Source: Aliishimia sp963721175 (GTDB lineage: Bacteria; Pseudomonadota; Alphaproteobacteria; Rhodobacterales; Rhodobacteraceae). Taken from it: a stretch of 64,000 nucleotides of DNA. Position 1 is the first letter of the stretch, and each line of letters starts with the position of its first letter. The stretch is taken from assembly GCA_963721175.1 (NCBI GenBank), contig CAVRIG010000007.1, positions 650,153 through 714,152 of the forward strand, given 5' to 3'. Made by a program: the position numbers and the translations under genes. The notes beneath the pieces are model-generated. The model saw only the letters and a list, made by a program, of their open reading frames with translations, was not told where the DNA came from and did not search any database. Below, piece by piece: positions 49,643-59,363 of this stretch.

Positions 49643-50662
49643 ATGACAGTTAAGACAGTCGGCCTGGATTTGGCCAAGGACGTATTTCAAGTGCACGGCA
49701 TTTCGGAGAATGGCCGCATTATTTTCAACAAGGCGATCAAGCGCGCGAAGCTGCTATCGTTCTTTGAGACACTACCACCGTGCACGGTCGGCATGGAAGC
49801 GTGCGGTTCATCCCATCATTGGGGCCGTCAGCTGCGTAAGCTTGGCCATGACGTCAGGCCGATGCCTGCGAACTACGTTAAACCCTACGTAAAGCGTGGC
49901 AAAACCGATGCAGTGGACGCGGAGGCAATTTGCGAAGCCGTCAGGCGCCCCACGATGCGGTTTGTCGAGATCAAAACGGAAGATCAGCAGGCCATTTTGT
50001 CCATTCACCGGACGCGAGATTTGGCCGTCCGACAGCGCACCCAGTTGGCCAATATGATCCGCAGTCTCTTGCGCGAGTTCGGACACATTCTGCCCATCGG
50101 GATCGAAGCAGTGACGGCCTTCGCAAAGCGCCACCTGGACGGTGATCATCCTGACATGCCGGAGATCGCTAACGGGATGCTGGGTATCCAGTGCTATCAA
50201 TTTATCGGTTTGAACGAACGGATCGACGGCTACTCCAAGATGATCGAGCAACATGCTCTGCTAAATGCAGACGCACGCCGATTGATGCGCATGCCAGGAA
50301 TTGGACCAGTCACGGCATCGGCCATTGTCGCCACGATCGGGGACGCAAAACAGTTCCGCACCGGGCGCGATCTGGCGGCCTGGTTGGGCCTGACCCCGCT
50401 TAATAAGTCCAGCGGTGGCAAGGAACGTCTTGGCAAGATCACGAAGCAGGGTGATCGCTACATTCGAAAGTTGCTGGTCGTGGGCATGACATCACGCGCT
50501 GTGATGGCGAAACGTTCGCCAGAGAAGGTCGATCTGTGGACAGCAAAAATCATCGCCGACAAACCGTTCCGGTTGGCAACAGTCGCCATGGCAAACAAGG
50601 CAGCACGTTCCATCTGGGCGATGCTCACAAAGAAACAGGAATACCGGCAGCCCGCGTTCTAA
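49643..50662 (+). CDS. IS110-family transposase (DEDD recombinase)
   Basis: 339 residues. The N-terminal RuvC-like DEDD domain has GLDLAKDVFQVHG (Asp), VGMEACGSSHHWGR (Glu) and GKTDAVDAEAICEA (Asp-Asp). The C-terminal transposase-20 domain contains LMRMPGIGPVTASAIVATIG, the GRDLAAWLGLTPLNKSSGGK block and the catalytic Ser region. IS110 elements use a structured bridge RNA from their non-coding end and leave no obvious terminal repeats, so the element's ends were not fixed. It appears intact and may be active. Confidence 0.93.
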   Translation: MTVKTVGLDLAKDVFQVHGISENGRIIFNKAIKRAKLLSFFETLPPCTVGMEACGSSHHWGRQLRKLGHDVRPMPANYVKPYVKRGKTDAVDAEAICEAVRRPTMRFVEIKTEDQQAILSIHRTRDLAVRQRTQLANMIRSLLREFGHILPIGIEAVTAFAKRHLDGDHPDMPEIANGMLGIQCYQFIGLNERIDGYSKMIEQHALLNADARRLMRMPGIGPVTASAIVATIGDAKQFRTGRDLAAWLGLTPLNKSSGGKERLGKITKQGDRYIRKLLVVGMTSRAVMAKRSPEKVDLWTAKIIADKPFRLATVAMANKAARSIWAMLTKKQEYRQPAF

Positions 50663-51186
50663 CCGCGCTGACTGTCGACGAGATGCAAGACGTTGAAGTG
50701 ATGATGCGGAATTAAGTCAACCAAGAGCAAGGACACTCCGGGAATGGCAGCGGCCCTCTGAGGTCGATAAGCCGATTGGAACCTCGCTCGCGGAATTCAT
50801 CAGGGCCAGTGGCGACAATGATCGCTACATTCGCAAGCTACTGGTCGTGGGCATGACATCTCGCGCTGTGATGGCGAAGCGTTCGCCAGAGAAGGTGGAT
50901 CTGTGGACCGCAAAGATCATCGCAGACAAACCGTTCCGCTTGGCAACAACCGCGATGGCCAACAAAGCACAAGGAGCATCTGGGCGATGCTCACAAAGAA
51001 ACAGGAATACCGGCAGCCCGCGTACTGATCGCAGCAGCTGCCCACGAGATGCAAGACGTTGAAGTGATGATGCGGAATTAAGTCAACCAAGAGCAAGGAC
51101 ACTCCGGGAATGGCAGCGGCCCTCTGAGGTCGATAAGCCGATTGGAACCTCGCTCGCGGAATTCATCAGGGCCAGTGGCGACAATG
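50453..51186 (+). repeat. Tandem copies of the IS110 3' end (about 367 bp each)
   Basis: The last 210 coding bases of the transposase plus the following 155 non-coding bases (50453-50819) are repeated immediately at 50820-51186. In the coding half the copies differ at about one base in eleven, mostly third codon positions, and copy 2 has lost one base. In the non-coding half (about 50681-50819 and 51047-51186) I see no difference. The tail folds as nested arms (GGCCCT 50752-50757 with AGGGCC 50802-50807, GAGGT with ACCTC inside), suggesting a structured RNA or element end. Confidence 0.8.
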
Positions 51187-51496
51187 CCGCCACACAAACA
51201 GGCCGGACAGACGACGGTACTGACGAAAATGACCGCAAAAAATCGCCAGAAAACTCTTGCAATGCAGGAGCCACCCACAGATGCCGTTCATCGTTGCCCT
51301 CCGTCGCCGCGGTGCGGCCCACGAGTCCGGACCTTCGCTGCGTCTGCGAAGCTGAGCATCTGCCGAATTCACGCAATTTGGACAGGGAAGACATCTTCGA
51401 GAAATGCCGAGGTTGCCGAGAAGGGCCCGGATCCTTCTATTCCTGAATTTTGGCACGGAGTGTGATACGTTGGACAGATGGAAAGGGAGGACTGTG
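51187..51496. other. Stretch without a gene, IS110-flank remnants
   Basis: No coding region is supported. It holds a further copy of AGGAGCCACCC (51266-51276), as in the IS110 upstream flank, and one copy of the dispersed 'TFAASA' repeat. It is probably debris from one or more further IS110 elements. Confidence 0.5.
51318..51357 (+). repeat. Dispersed intergenic repeat, copy 1
   Basis: Contains GGACCTTCGCTGCGTCTGC. Two related copies lie at 52018-52058 and 57353-57389. If translated, the copies give T-F-A-A-S-A, but none belongs to a credible gene. Confidence 0.45.
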
Positions 51497-51705
51497 ATGT
51501 CAGATAGCGTTTACAAGATCATCGAGATCGTCGGTACGAGCTCGGAATCCGGGATAAAGCCGCAGCCAATGCTGTAGAGCGCGCAGGCAGCAGCCTGCGT
51601 GATCTACGCATAGCTGAGGTGACAAACCAAGATGTCGTGGTCGAGAATGGCAAGGTGAGTTCATATCGCACAAAACTGAAGATATCCTTCAAGTTTGAAG
51701 AGTGA
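51497..51705 (+). pseudogene. Dodecin-type flavin-binding protein, frame break
   Basis: Dodecins form hollow dodecamers that store flavins. GGGAGG precedes the ATG at 51497. The frame reads MSDSVYKIIEIVGTSSES and then, after a break at about 51551-51553 (one base missing or two extra), DKAAANAVERAGSSLRDLR, IAEVTNQDVVVENGKVSSY and RTKLKISFKFEE. Restored length is about 69 residues, correct for a dodecin. It stands alone between insertion-sequence debris and a repeat. Confidence 0.8.
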
Positions 51706-52108
51706 CGTGGTCACAGTGATGAACGGCGAGTGAACCGCAGGAACGTCAGGCTCGTCTTTCGTAGGAAGCCGCAGACCAAACTTTTGTGCCGCGCTGCAAC
51801 TGTAGCTTCAGCATAAGGCGGAGCCGCTGACTGAACCCAAAGTTACGAGACGCTTTGGGCGCTGTCAGAGCTTTTCTCGCCCAGATTGAGACGACCGCTC
51901 TGGGGCTTCAAGCCGCCATGCGGTGGTGCGGAAAACCGAGTTGTTCGGAGCATGACCGCGTGGACAAGAGTCGGCCCAGACCTGCCTTTGAGTGTTGTCC
52001 CCCGCCGCCGCGACGCAGCCCGCACGAGCGGACCTTCGCCGCGAGTGCAAGGCTAAGCGGCGGCACTTTCAGGCACGGTAGGTTCGTGGACCTTCCCATT
52101 GCAGCCGA
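51706..52108. other. Stretch without a recognisable gene
   Basis: No credible coding region on either strand. It contains one copy of the dispersed repeat (52018-52058). Composition is less GC-rich than the housekeeping parts. Confidence 0.5.
52018..52058 (+). repeat. Dispersed intergenic repeat, copy 2
   Basis: GGACCTTCGCCGCGAGTGCA matches copy 1 in most positions and lies in gene-free sequence. Confidence 0.45.
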
Positions 52109-52511
52109 TCAGCGACGATCTTTGGCAATAGCTTTCAAGATCTCCATCGCTTCGGTCTCGCGTCCGTTCTAAAATGAAGAGATGATCGTGAAAGAACCCG
52201 GAAACCGGATTCACGGGCATGCCATGCTGTGCAAATAGTGTCGCGATGTGCGCGATGAAGCCCACCGCTTCCAGTGACGAATGCACGGTCAAGGTGATCA
52301 TTCGACACGGGAATTCGTAGGAAAGGCCGTGTTGCTCTGCCTCATCCCTTAACAGAATAAGATTAATCCCTTCTGCCTCTCGGAAAGTCATCCGAGGCCG
52401 AAAGCCGCATGGCATATCCTCCAAAGCCACGGTCGCAAATACGTAGACGCCGTCCACCAGCTCTGCCGCCAGGCCGTGCAACAGGTTGTCCAGCTTCCTT
52501 TCGCCGCTCAT
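52109..52511 (-). pseudogene. ACT-domain protein, C-terminal frame break
   Basis: 133 residues once one base near 52165 is removed. From the ATG at 52511 it reads MSGERKLDNLLHGLAAELVD, FREAEGINLILLRDEAEQHG and MITLTVHSSLEAVGFIAHIA, then GYFHDH-like GFFHDHLFILERTR; the correct end is TEAMEILKAIAKDRR in another frame. The pattern fits small stand-alone ACT-domain proteins (older name DUF2241). As annotated without correction, the frame runs on for about 20 unrelated residues. Ligand unknown. Confidence 0.72.
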
Positions 52512-52532
52512 CAACGTTCCTTTCCGTTGCAC

Positions 52533-52641
52533 CTTTTTGGTCGCTGACCATCATCACCGTGAAGGTGCCCGTGACAATCAGAAGCGCTGCAATGATCCGC
52601 ACAGGCGCAATGGCCTCAACCTGAAAACCGTGAACGCCAGC
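52533..52641 (-). pseudogene. C-terminal fragment of a membrane transporter
   Basis: Directly after the glyoxalase-family stop, the minus strand reads QVEAIAPVRIIAALLIVTGT then FTVMMVSDQKGATERNVDER, a plausible last helix and tail of a drug/metabolite-type transporter. It has no start of its own. The 5' part of such a transporter lies upstream at 53415-53777, on the same strand. Confidence 0.4.
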
Positions 52642-53058
52642 TTACTCATCGCGGCCGGGCTCGTCTGGATTGTTGGAAAACAGCGCGATCTTGTTGCCAT
52701 GGGGATCGCGAAGATAGCCAACGTAGAAGTTGGCCCCGTAAGCGTCGCGGAAGCCCGGCTGACCTTCGTCCTGGCCACCGGCCGCGAGCGCGGCTGCATG
52801 AAGGTTGCGGACGTCCTCCTGCCCTGGTGCCTCGAACGCGACCATCGCGCCGTTTCCGGCCGATGCGGGGCGTCCGTCGAAGGGCGGTTTGACGTAGAAG
52901 TCAGGCGAAACGGCTGGCTGGCCTGAAGGCTGGGTGAGCGCGTAGCTCAGGCCTTCTGGACCCTCCTCCAATTGATAGCCGAGCGCCGGCAGGAACGCAG
53001 AGTAGAAACGTTTCGCGTTTGGAATGTCGTCGGCACCGACGGTGACATAAGCGATCAT
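52642..53058 (-). CDS. VOC-family (glyoxalase/bleomycin resistance-like) protein
   Basis: 138 residues in a single vicinal-oxygen-chelate domain from the ATG at 53058. Features are MIAYVTVGADDIPNAKRFYS, the middle DFYVKPPFDGRPASAGNGAM and the C-terminal YVGYLRDPHGNKIALFSN, whose pattern is typical of lactoylglutathione lyase-like proteins. Enzyme, metal and substrate are unknown. Confidence 0.9.
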   Translation of the reverse strand: MIAYVTVGADDIPNAKRFYSAFLPALGYQLEEGPEGLSYALTQPSGQPAVSPDFYVKPPFDGRPASAGNGAMVAFEAPGQEDVRNLHAAALAAGGQDEGQPGFRDAYGANFYVGYLRDPHGNKIALFSNNPDEPGRDE

Positions 53059-53414
53059 GCTGCGGATCCGCGGCCGTAGGTTGGTTGGGTCATTGCGGTG
53101 GACTTCATTTGCAACGCATACACCGAAATCCTGCACCGCTCCAGTTGCCGGCGCAGGAACCGCGCAAATCGAGAACTTCCGGGACATGACGGTCGACTGC
53201 CCGCCCAAATCGAAGCCGGAGGGTGCTTTCCGGTCGAGCCTTTGCCACGCAAGGGAACGTCGAAATCCGCGCGTCGCTCCTCTGGATGTGGGGCGCGGAA
53301 TGGCACTGGCCTGATACTTGGGGTCTTCCCAACACAGGCCTGTGGCTGATTGGTGCCGTCACGATCGACGCCGTCCCGCACATCGGCCGAACGGCTGCTC
53401 AGAGCCAACAGATG
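53059..53414. other. Degenerate stretch upstream of the VOC gene
   Basis: No coding region is supported. The sequence falls between the broken transporter and the VOC gene and looks like mixed remnants in which no frame shows a recognisable protein. Confidence 0.45.
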
Positions 53415-53777
53415 GCGGCTATGCCATCCCATTACGTATCGGCCAATCAGGCTGCTCCAGACCGGCGTGAGGAAATAGAGCAGGATGATGATCGCGACGT
53501 GGCCGTCGACGAATCCGATCGAGTACAGCGCGAAAGCGGCACCGCCCAGGGCGATCGAGACAAGAGCCAATCTGTTTGTCGTCTTGAACTGATGTCTCCT
53601 CAGGATTGCAGCGGGCGAAAGCAGCAGCGCCGCAGCGGTAGTGATCGCGACGGTACCCCATGCCCCATCAAGGCCTGCATCGCCAAGAGATCGAACCGGG
53701 AGCCAGTAGAGCCCCCACAACGCACCGGTGAAGACGACGATCGCCGTTGCGAGTTGTGTGATTTTCTGCTCGGTCAT
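53415..53777 (-). pseudogene. EamA/DMT-type transporter, N-terminal fragment
   Basis: From the ATG at 53777 the frame reads MTEQKITQLATAIVVFTGAL, WGLYWLPVRSLGDAG and then helices TTAAALLLSPAAI, ALGGAAFALYSIGF and VAIIILLYFLTPVWSSLIGR. These are the first four helices of an EamA/DMT transporter, normally ten. After YVMGWHSRHLL the similarity ends and the frame runs into unrelated sequence. The missing C-terminal end may be the fragment at 52533-52641. Confidence 0.7.
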
Positions 53778-54156
53778 GCGATCGCATAACGCAGGAGGCC
53801 CAGTCAAACCAAGTCATTGGTCGTCGATGATGGTCTACGTTGAGAATCTGATCCAGACAGAAACGCCCTTCTGGCTACCTGCCGCTGGGCTCGGAGCAGA
53901 CCTGCGGCGACACAGCGGGCGGGATCTCAGTGGTGGATTTGCGACCGGCCCTGACCCGACATTCTGAGCTTGAGGAATTCGGTCGACCGGCTTCCCCAAA
54001 CCGGACCCTCAAGCGCGGCGTAGCATTTCGGTTGCTGGACCGTCGGCCGAGGGACGGAGCAACAGTTATCAGCTCTGCGCCTGCAAGATAAACTCTTGTC
54101 CTCAAGGGTTATACTTTCCCGATAGCCCAGCAAGTTTGTTGCTTTAGGACTACCAG
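53778..54156. other. Gene-free region upstream of the PAS/HWE kinase
   Basis: No credible coding region. It probably holds the promoters for the divergent transporter remnant and the kinase; no clear -35/-10 pair stood out. Confidence 0.5.
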
Positions 54157-56758
54157 ATGCCGTCATGCACAGACGTTTCCAGATCTTTGGCGGCAGACGA
54201 TTACCCCGGAATGGGCAGGTATGTATGGCGTGTAACGGACGGCACGCTGGAATGGTCCCCCGGTCTCGTCAAAATCTATGGGCGAGAGGCCGCGCCTGCC
54301 TCCGAAGCGGAATTCATGGCCTGTCTGCATCCAAAAGACCGGATCAGGGTCGAGGGCGAAACGGAGGCCTTTCTGACCAGCCACGCGAACAGCTATTCCC
54401 ACAACTTTCGCATCATTCGCCCCAACGGCGAGGTTCGTTACTTGATCGATCGGGCGCGCATCGAGCGCGACGCTGAAGGCCGCGTCACCGAGATACACGG
54501 CCTCAACATCGACCTGACCGACTTCCCTCATCTCACACACTCGACGATGGATGCGGAGTTCGAAAGTGCCGAAAAGGCCAGCGTACCGCACACCTATTCC
54601 GCTCAGGACCAACTGGAGAACGGTCAGCGCACCAGTGGGCCTGTCCTTGCCGATATCGACTACCGCGCCGGGACCGTCGCTCTGAGCGCGGAAGCGGCCC
54701 GGCTTTATGGTCTCGGGTACAATGCGATGACGGTGCCGCGTGAGACGCTTCATGCAACCTTTCATCCCGCGGATCGCGACGCGTTGCACGACGAGATCGC
54801 CCGATCGCTGGACCCGAAGGCCGGCGGAGGTCTGGTGACAGAGCACCGCATCTTGATGCCGACCGGCGATGTGCGATGGGTCCAGATGCAGGGCCGCATT
54901 GATTTCCGGCTTGTCGACGGTCAGCGCCAACCTGACCGTGGCATCATGGCGGCGGTCGATATCACGGCCCGCGTGCAGGCCGAGATCGGCGTCAAAGCGA
55001 GTGCACGTCGATTGGCTTTGGCCCAGGCGGTCACTGGGATCGGCGTCTGGGATGCCGATCTTTTGTCTGGGCGGAGTGTTTGGACAAATGAGATGTATGA
55101 GCTTCTCCAGATTGATCCTGCCACCCCCTCAACCCCCGAGGTCTTCTTTGAAAGGGTGCACCCCGAAGATGCTGCCCGGGTGCGCAGGCAGTTTGAAGCG
55201 GCTATCGAGGAAAGATCGTGGTTCGAGTCCGAGTTCCGCATTATTAGACCGGATGGCGCGATACGCCATGTAAGCGGCCAAGGCCGTGTCACCGCAGAGG
55301 AAAACGGTCGTCCTGCGCGCGTCACCGGAGTCAATTTCGACATCACGGAGCGCAAAAATACTGAATTACAGATCGCCCAGAGCGAAGCGCGCTACCGCAC
55401 GCTGTTCACAAGCATCAATGCCGGTTTTTGTGTGATCGAGGTTTGCCTGGACGGGCCGGATGGCAAAACGGATTACCGCGTGGTCGAAGCGAACCCGGCG
55501 TTCTATGACCGGACGGGTTTTCCAAAGGCAATCTTGGGTCATTGGCTGCGCGAAGCCGCCCCCGATCTGGAAGAGCATTGGTATGACATCTATGGCGGCG
55601 TGGCCAGAACGGGAGAGCCTGCGCGCTTCGAAGAACATTCAGAAGCGCTGGGTTTCTGGTTCGATGTTTATGCGTTCAGAATAGATGCGCCGGAGGCAGG
55701 TCGGGTCGCGATCCTGTTCCACGACATATCGGAACGCAAGCAACACGAAGAGCATGTCGGCCTTCTTTTGAAGGAAGTGAACCACCGCGCGAAAAACATG
55801 CTTGCCTTGATCGAAGTCATTGCCAAACGAACCGCGGCGAACGGTACAGAAGGCTTTATCGAACGCTTTTCGGATCGGCTCAGGGCACTGTCTGCCAATC
55901 AGGATGTTCTCGTGACGTCGGATTGGAAGGAGGTCAATATCAAGGACCTGCTTCGCGCTCAACTGGCCCATTTCTCGGATCTGTTCGAAACGAGGGTTCA
56001 CTTCGACGGGGTGCCGTTGACCGTCATTCCAGTCGCCGCCGAGAGAATTGGGATGGCTCTGCACGAATTGGCGACCAATGCCGGGAAGTATGGCGCTTTG
56101 TCCCAAGCGAATGGTCAGGTCTGTATCGACTGGCAGATCGAAAACCGAGAGGACGGACAGGAGTTCATCCTTCAGTGGAAGGAGAGCGGTGGCCCACAGG
56201 TTGAACCGCCTGAAAGTAACGGCTTTGGCAGCCTCGTGTCGGGAACCTTGCTCGAAGTCCGCGCTGGATGGGTCAGTCGCGGCAGATTACCGCACCTCAG
56301 GGTTGATTTGGCGCTTGATCTGCCCGCTTAAGTCTATCATGGCGCATGACGCCGTAACGCCGCGTGCCGGCAAACCTGTGACCTGCGATGCGGACACGGG
56401 CTCTGTGCTTGTTGTCGATGACGACCCCCTGCTTGCGCATGCGCTGGTGGATATGCTGGAGCAAGCAGGGCTGTCTGCCATGGGTCCCGCTGGAAAAGTA
56501 CAAAGCGCGCTTGCCCTGATCGCCAAATCCCGACCCGCTTTCGCCATACTGGACTTCAATCTGGGGCGGGAAACGTCTGAAGAAATCGCCCGTGAATTGC
56601 GACGCCTTGAGGTGCCGTTCGTATGCATCTCTGGCTATGCAAGCGATCAGTTGCCCGATGTCTTCGACGGTGTCCCGGTCTTTTCGAAGCCTGTGAAAGA
56701 ACCCGAGGTTCTGCGCATTGTCGAAAAACAAATCAAAATTAAAACGAGAGGAAACTGA
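54157..56758 (+). pseudogene. Multi-PAS HWE-family hybrid histidine kinase with receiver domain, one frame break
   Basis: Soluble sensor kinase. Four PAS/PAC units lie at about residues 15-125, 155-275, 280-400 and 405-540 (for example FRIIRPNGEVRYLIDRARIE and FDITERKNTELQIAQSEARY). The HWE kinase has LLLKEVNHRAKNMLALIEVI with the phospho-accepting His, and the N-box AERIGMALHELATNAGKYGA. The current frame stops at 56331 after GFGSLVSGTLLE, but removing one base near 56258 continues as SALDGSVAADYRTSGLIWRL and runs into a receiver domain: VLVVDDDPLLAHALVDML, FAILDFNLG with the phospho-Asp, and VFSKPVK. Restored length is 866 residues. Alternatively the receiver is a separate 139-residue gene from ATG 56339. 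Confidence 0.8.
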
Positions 56759-57416
56759 TCGAGGTTGGCTTCTCGTTTTGAAGTTTGTCGACAAGTCATT
56801 TTTTCATGGTGACTGAGAAATACAGAATTGCGTAAAGGTGCCGGAGACAGATGGCTTCGGACGTAGACCGATATGGGCGGCGAGCCCACTGCGGACATTG
56901 GCGCCACCCGAGCAAATTGGCGCTATGTCCAAGACTTGGGAATTCTACCGCTATTCGCTTCTGCGGTCTGTATGATTTACGGGATCTTGCGCTGCGCGAC
57001 GGCATCGAGCCTAGACCACAATTTTCACGCTGCGTGCACTTGCAGCACAGAGGGCGGGTCTACAGCAAGGGTTTGTGGAAGCGTTGCGGCAGTGCAGAGG
57101 AAAGCGCGCTATGACCGTAATCTGGATGTCAGCTTCACCTGGTTGCGCCTTGATGTTTCGCACTTGCGGAGAATTACCGCTCTCCGCCCGACCTGAAACT
57201 GCTTGCGCGGCGGGCACACCGCCATGAATGGGTTCGCCTCGCGTTGGCCATGGGCGCTGGGCCGAAACTTGCGCGGGCGTCCGCAATGCGCAGCAAGCGC
57301 CATTTGCAAACTCAGCCTCTTTTCGCGATCAGCCGGGATTTCATGCCGCGGTGCCACGCGCAGGAGCTGACATTCGCCGCAAGTGCAGCATGCTGGCCCG
57401 GTCGACCGGCTGCAAG
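56759..57416. other. Gene-free stretch between kinase and IS1182
   Basis: About 660 bases without a credible gene on either strand. It contains the third copy of the dispersed repeat and short inverted segments only. Confidence 0.5.
57353..57389 (+). repeat. Dispersed intergenic repeat, copy 3
   Basis: CATTCGCCGCAAGTGCAGC resembles the other two copies and lies just before the left end of the IS1182 element. Confidence 0.4.
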
Positions 57417-57592
57417 GCGGAGAGGGTGTGTGGAAAGCCGGCTGATCGCGGTGCCGGGTGTCGTTTTCGACGTTTGTGTCCGTTTTGGCTTGGGATTGCC
57501 CTTTCGGCGGACAGGATGGATTGTGGGGCGGTGGTGGCAATCAGAGACGGATTGAACCTTGGGGCCGCAGATTTCAGGGCAGACGAGGCCGT

Positions 57593-58538
57593 TTAAGCCT
57601 TCATCGCTGCGATCAATGCTGGGATGCCCATCAGGTTCATGACGCGGGTCATATTGTAGGCGAGCACGTGCAATGCCATCTCGGTGGCGACGTTTTTGAG
57701 CCGTCTCATCTTGAAGTGCGTGGCCCCCATCCAGGATTTGATCGTGCCGTAGGGATGCTCAACCGTCATGCTGCGGACGGCCAGTTGCATTGGGTCTGCG
57801 TCCAATCGGTCCTGCACCCGCTCCAGCACGTCCTCGTGCTCCCACCGGCGGACGCGTCGCTCTTTGCTGGTCGTGCATTTGTCTTTGATGACGCAGTCGG
57901 CGCAGGCTCCCGACCAGTACGATCTGATGGCTTTGCCGTCTTGCTGGCCGGTAAATCTGTAGGTCAGGGTCTCACCCGCCGGGCACAAATAGACATCCTT
58001 GCCGCTGTCATATGCAAAGTCAGCCTTATCAAACTGACCACGTGCGGCGGCGTTGGAGGTCATGGGCTTAGGGACAACAACCGAGGTGCCAGCCTCTTCG
58101 CTGGCAACAATCTCCTCGCCCTTGTAATAGCCTTTGTCCGCGATTGCTGTGAGCTGATCTGTTGTCATGATATCGTTCGCAGCCGCAGCCATCATCGACA
58201 AAGCATCCCGGTCAAACCCAAGCATCGTTACTTCATGCGCAACGATCAGGTGATTGTCAGCTTCGACAGCCGTTTGCACATTGTAGCCAACGATGCGCGG
58301 CATCCGGGCTGTGGTTGCCATGGAGCGGGCGTCAGGATCAGTTAACGAGACTTGGCTCTCGCCGGTCTCATCCATGCGTTGCTCAATCGATCTGTAACGC
58401 GCAGCCTCCTTTTGCAGATGTTCCAGCTTTCGCAGGGTCCGCTCCATGCGCGCTTCTGGCAGCACCGTGCCGGTCTGCTCAAACACCTCATCGGCACGAT
58501 CCAACTCACCCAAATAGCGCTCGATTGCCTTGTCGATT
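57593..58538 (-). pseudogene. IS1182-family transposase, C-terminal part
   Basis: Begins in frame with IDKAIERYLGELDRADEVFE, then RIVGYNVQTAVEADNHLIVA, the catalytic Asp in TAIADKGYYKGEEIVASEEA, the cysteine cluster SGACADCVIKDKCTTS and the Glu region SMTVEHPYGTIKSWMG. Separated from its N-terminal part by the IS3 insertion. Confidence 0.88.
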
Positions 58539-58565
58539 GGAGTGCGCCCCGCGGGGTGGACAGGA

Positions 58566-59363
58566 TCACGCGGCGGTTTTGACAGGTGTGCGGGCGTTGC
58601 GGTCCTCGAACTGGGCGGGGCTGAGATACCCCAAGGCTGAATGCAGGCGACGGGTGTTGTAGGCTTCGATGAAGCGGGGCACACCGTCGGCGACATCCTC
58701 GAAAGTCTCGTATTCCATCAGATAGGCATCTTCCACCTTCAGTGTCTTCATGAAGCTCTCAGCCTGCGGGTTGTCGTAGGGATTGCCGCGCCGGCTCATC
58801 GAACCGAAGAAGCCGTGTGCGGCGAGGAGGTCGCGGTGCATCTCCGAGGCGTATTGCGATCCGCGGTCGGAGTGAAACACGCATCCGGGCAACGGCTTGC
58901 GCAGGGAAATCGCCTGACGCAGCGCGTTCACCGCGAGGCGCGCGTCGATGCTGCGGCCGATCGCGTATCCCACCACGCGGCGGGACCAGGCATCGAGGAT
59001 TAGCGCGGCATAGGCGAAGCCACCGGCGATCGTGATGTAGGTCAGGTCGGCCACCCAGAGCTGGTCCGGGCCGTGAACCTCGAACCCTTTTGCAACGAAC
59101 GGGAAGATGGGGCTGTCATGATCGCTGTCGGTCGTGCGGACAAAACGCCGTCGTCGTCGCGGGGTCAGGTCGTGTTCCTTCATCAGCCGCCGCACCTTCT
59201 TCGCATTCACGATGACCCCACGGTGACGGAGCTCGGCATCGACGCGGCGATAGCCATAGCCCTCGAACTCGTCGGTGATGGCACGGATCTGCGCCAAGAT
59301 TGTCTCGTCGTCGGCCTTGCCGGCAGGCCCGGCGTAGTAGCTGGATCGCGCGATACCCATCAA
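58566..59363 (-). CDS. IS3-family transposase OrfB
   Basis: 265 residues as an independent frame; the fused OrfAB protein starts further upstream (LRTLAEKRAYIRDRRPAG, QRGCELMGIARSSYY). The integrase core has VADLTYI (Asp), FHSDRGSQYAS (Asp) and NPQAESFMKTLK (Glu), preceded by RRVDAELRHRGVIVNAKKVR. Probably produced by -1 frameshifting from orfA near CTAAAGGGGGC on the minus strand at about 59445-59460. Confidence 0.92.
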   Translation of the reverse strand: MMGIARSSYYAGPAGKADDETILAQIRAITDEFEGYGYRRVDAELRHRGVIVNAKKVRRLMKEHDLTPRRRRRFVRTTDSDHDSPIFPFVAKGFEVHGPDQLWVADLTYITIAGGFAYAALILDAWSRRVVGYAIGRSIDARLAVNALRQAISLRKPLPGCVFHSDRGSQYASEMHRDLLAAHGFFGSMSRRGNPYDNPQAESFMKTLKVEDAYLMEYETFEDVADGVPRFIEAYNTRRLHSALGYLSPAQFEDRNARTPVKTAA

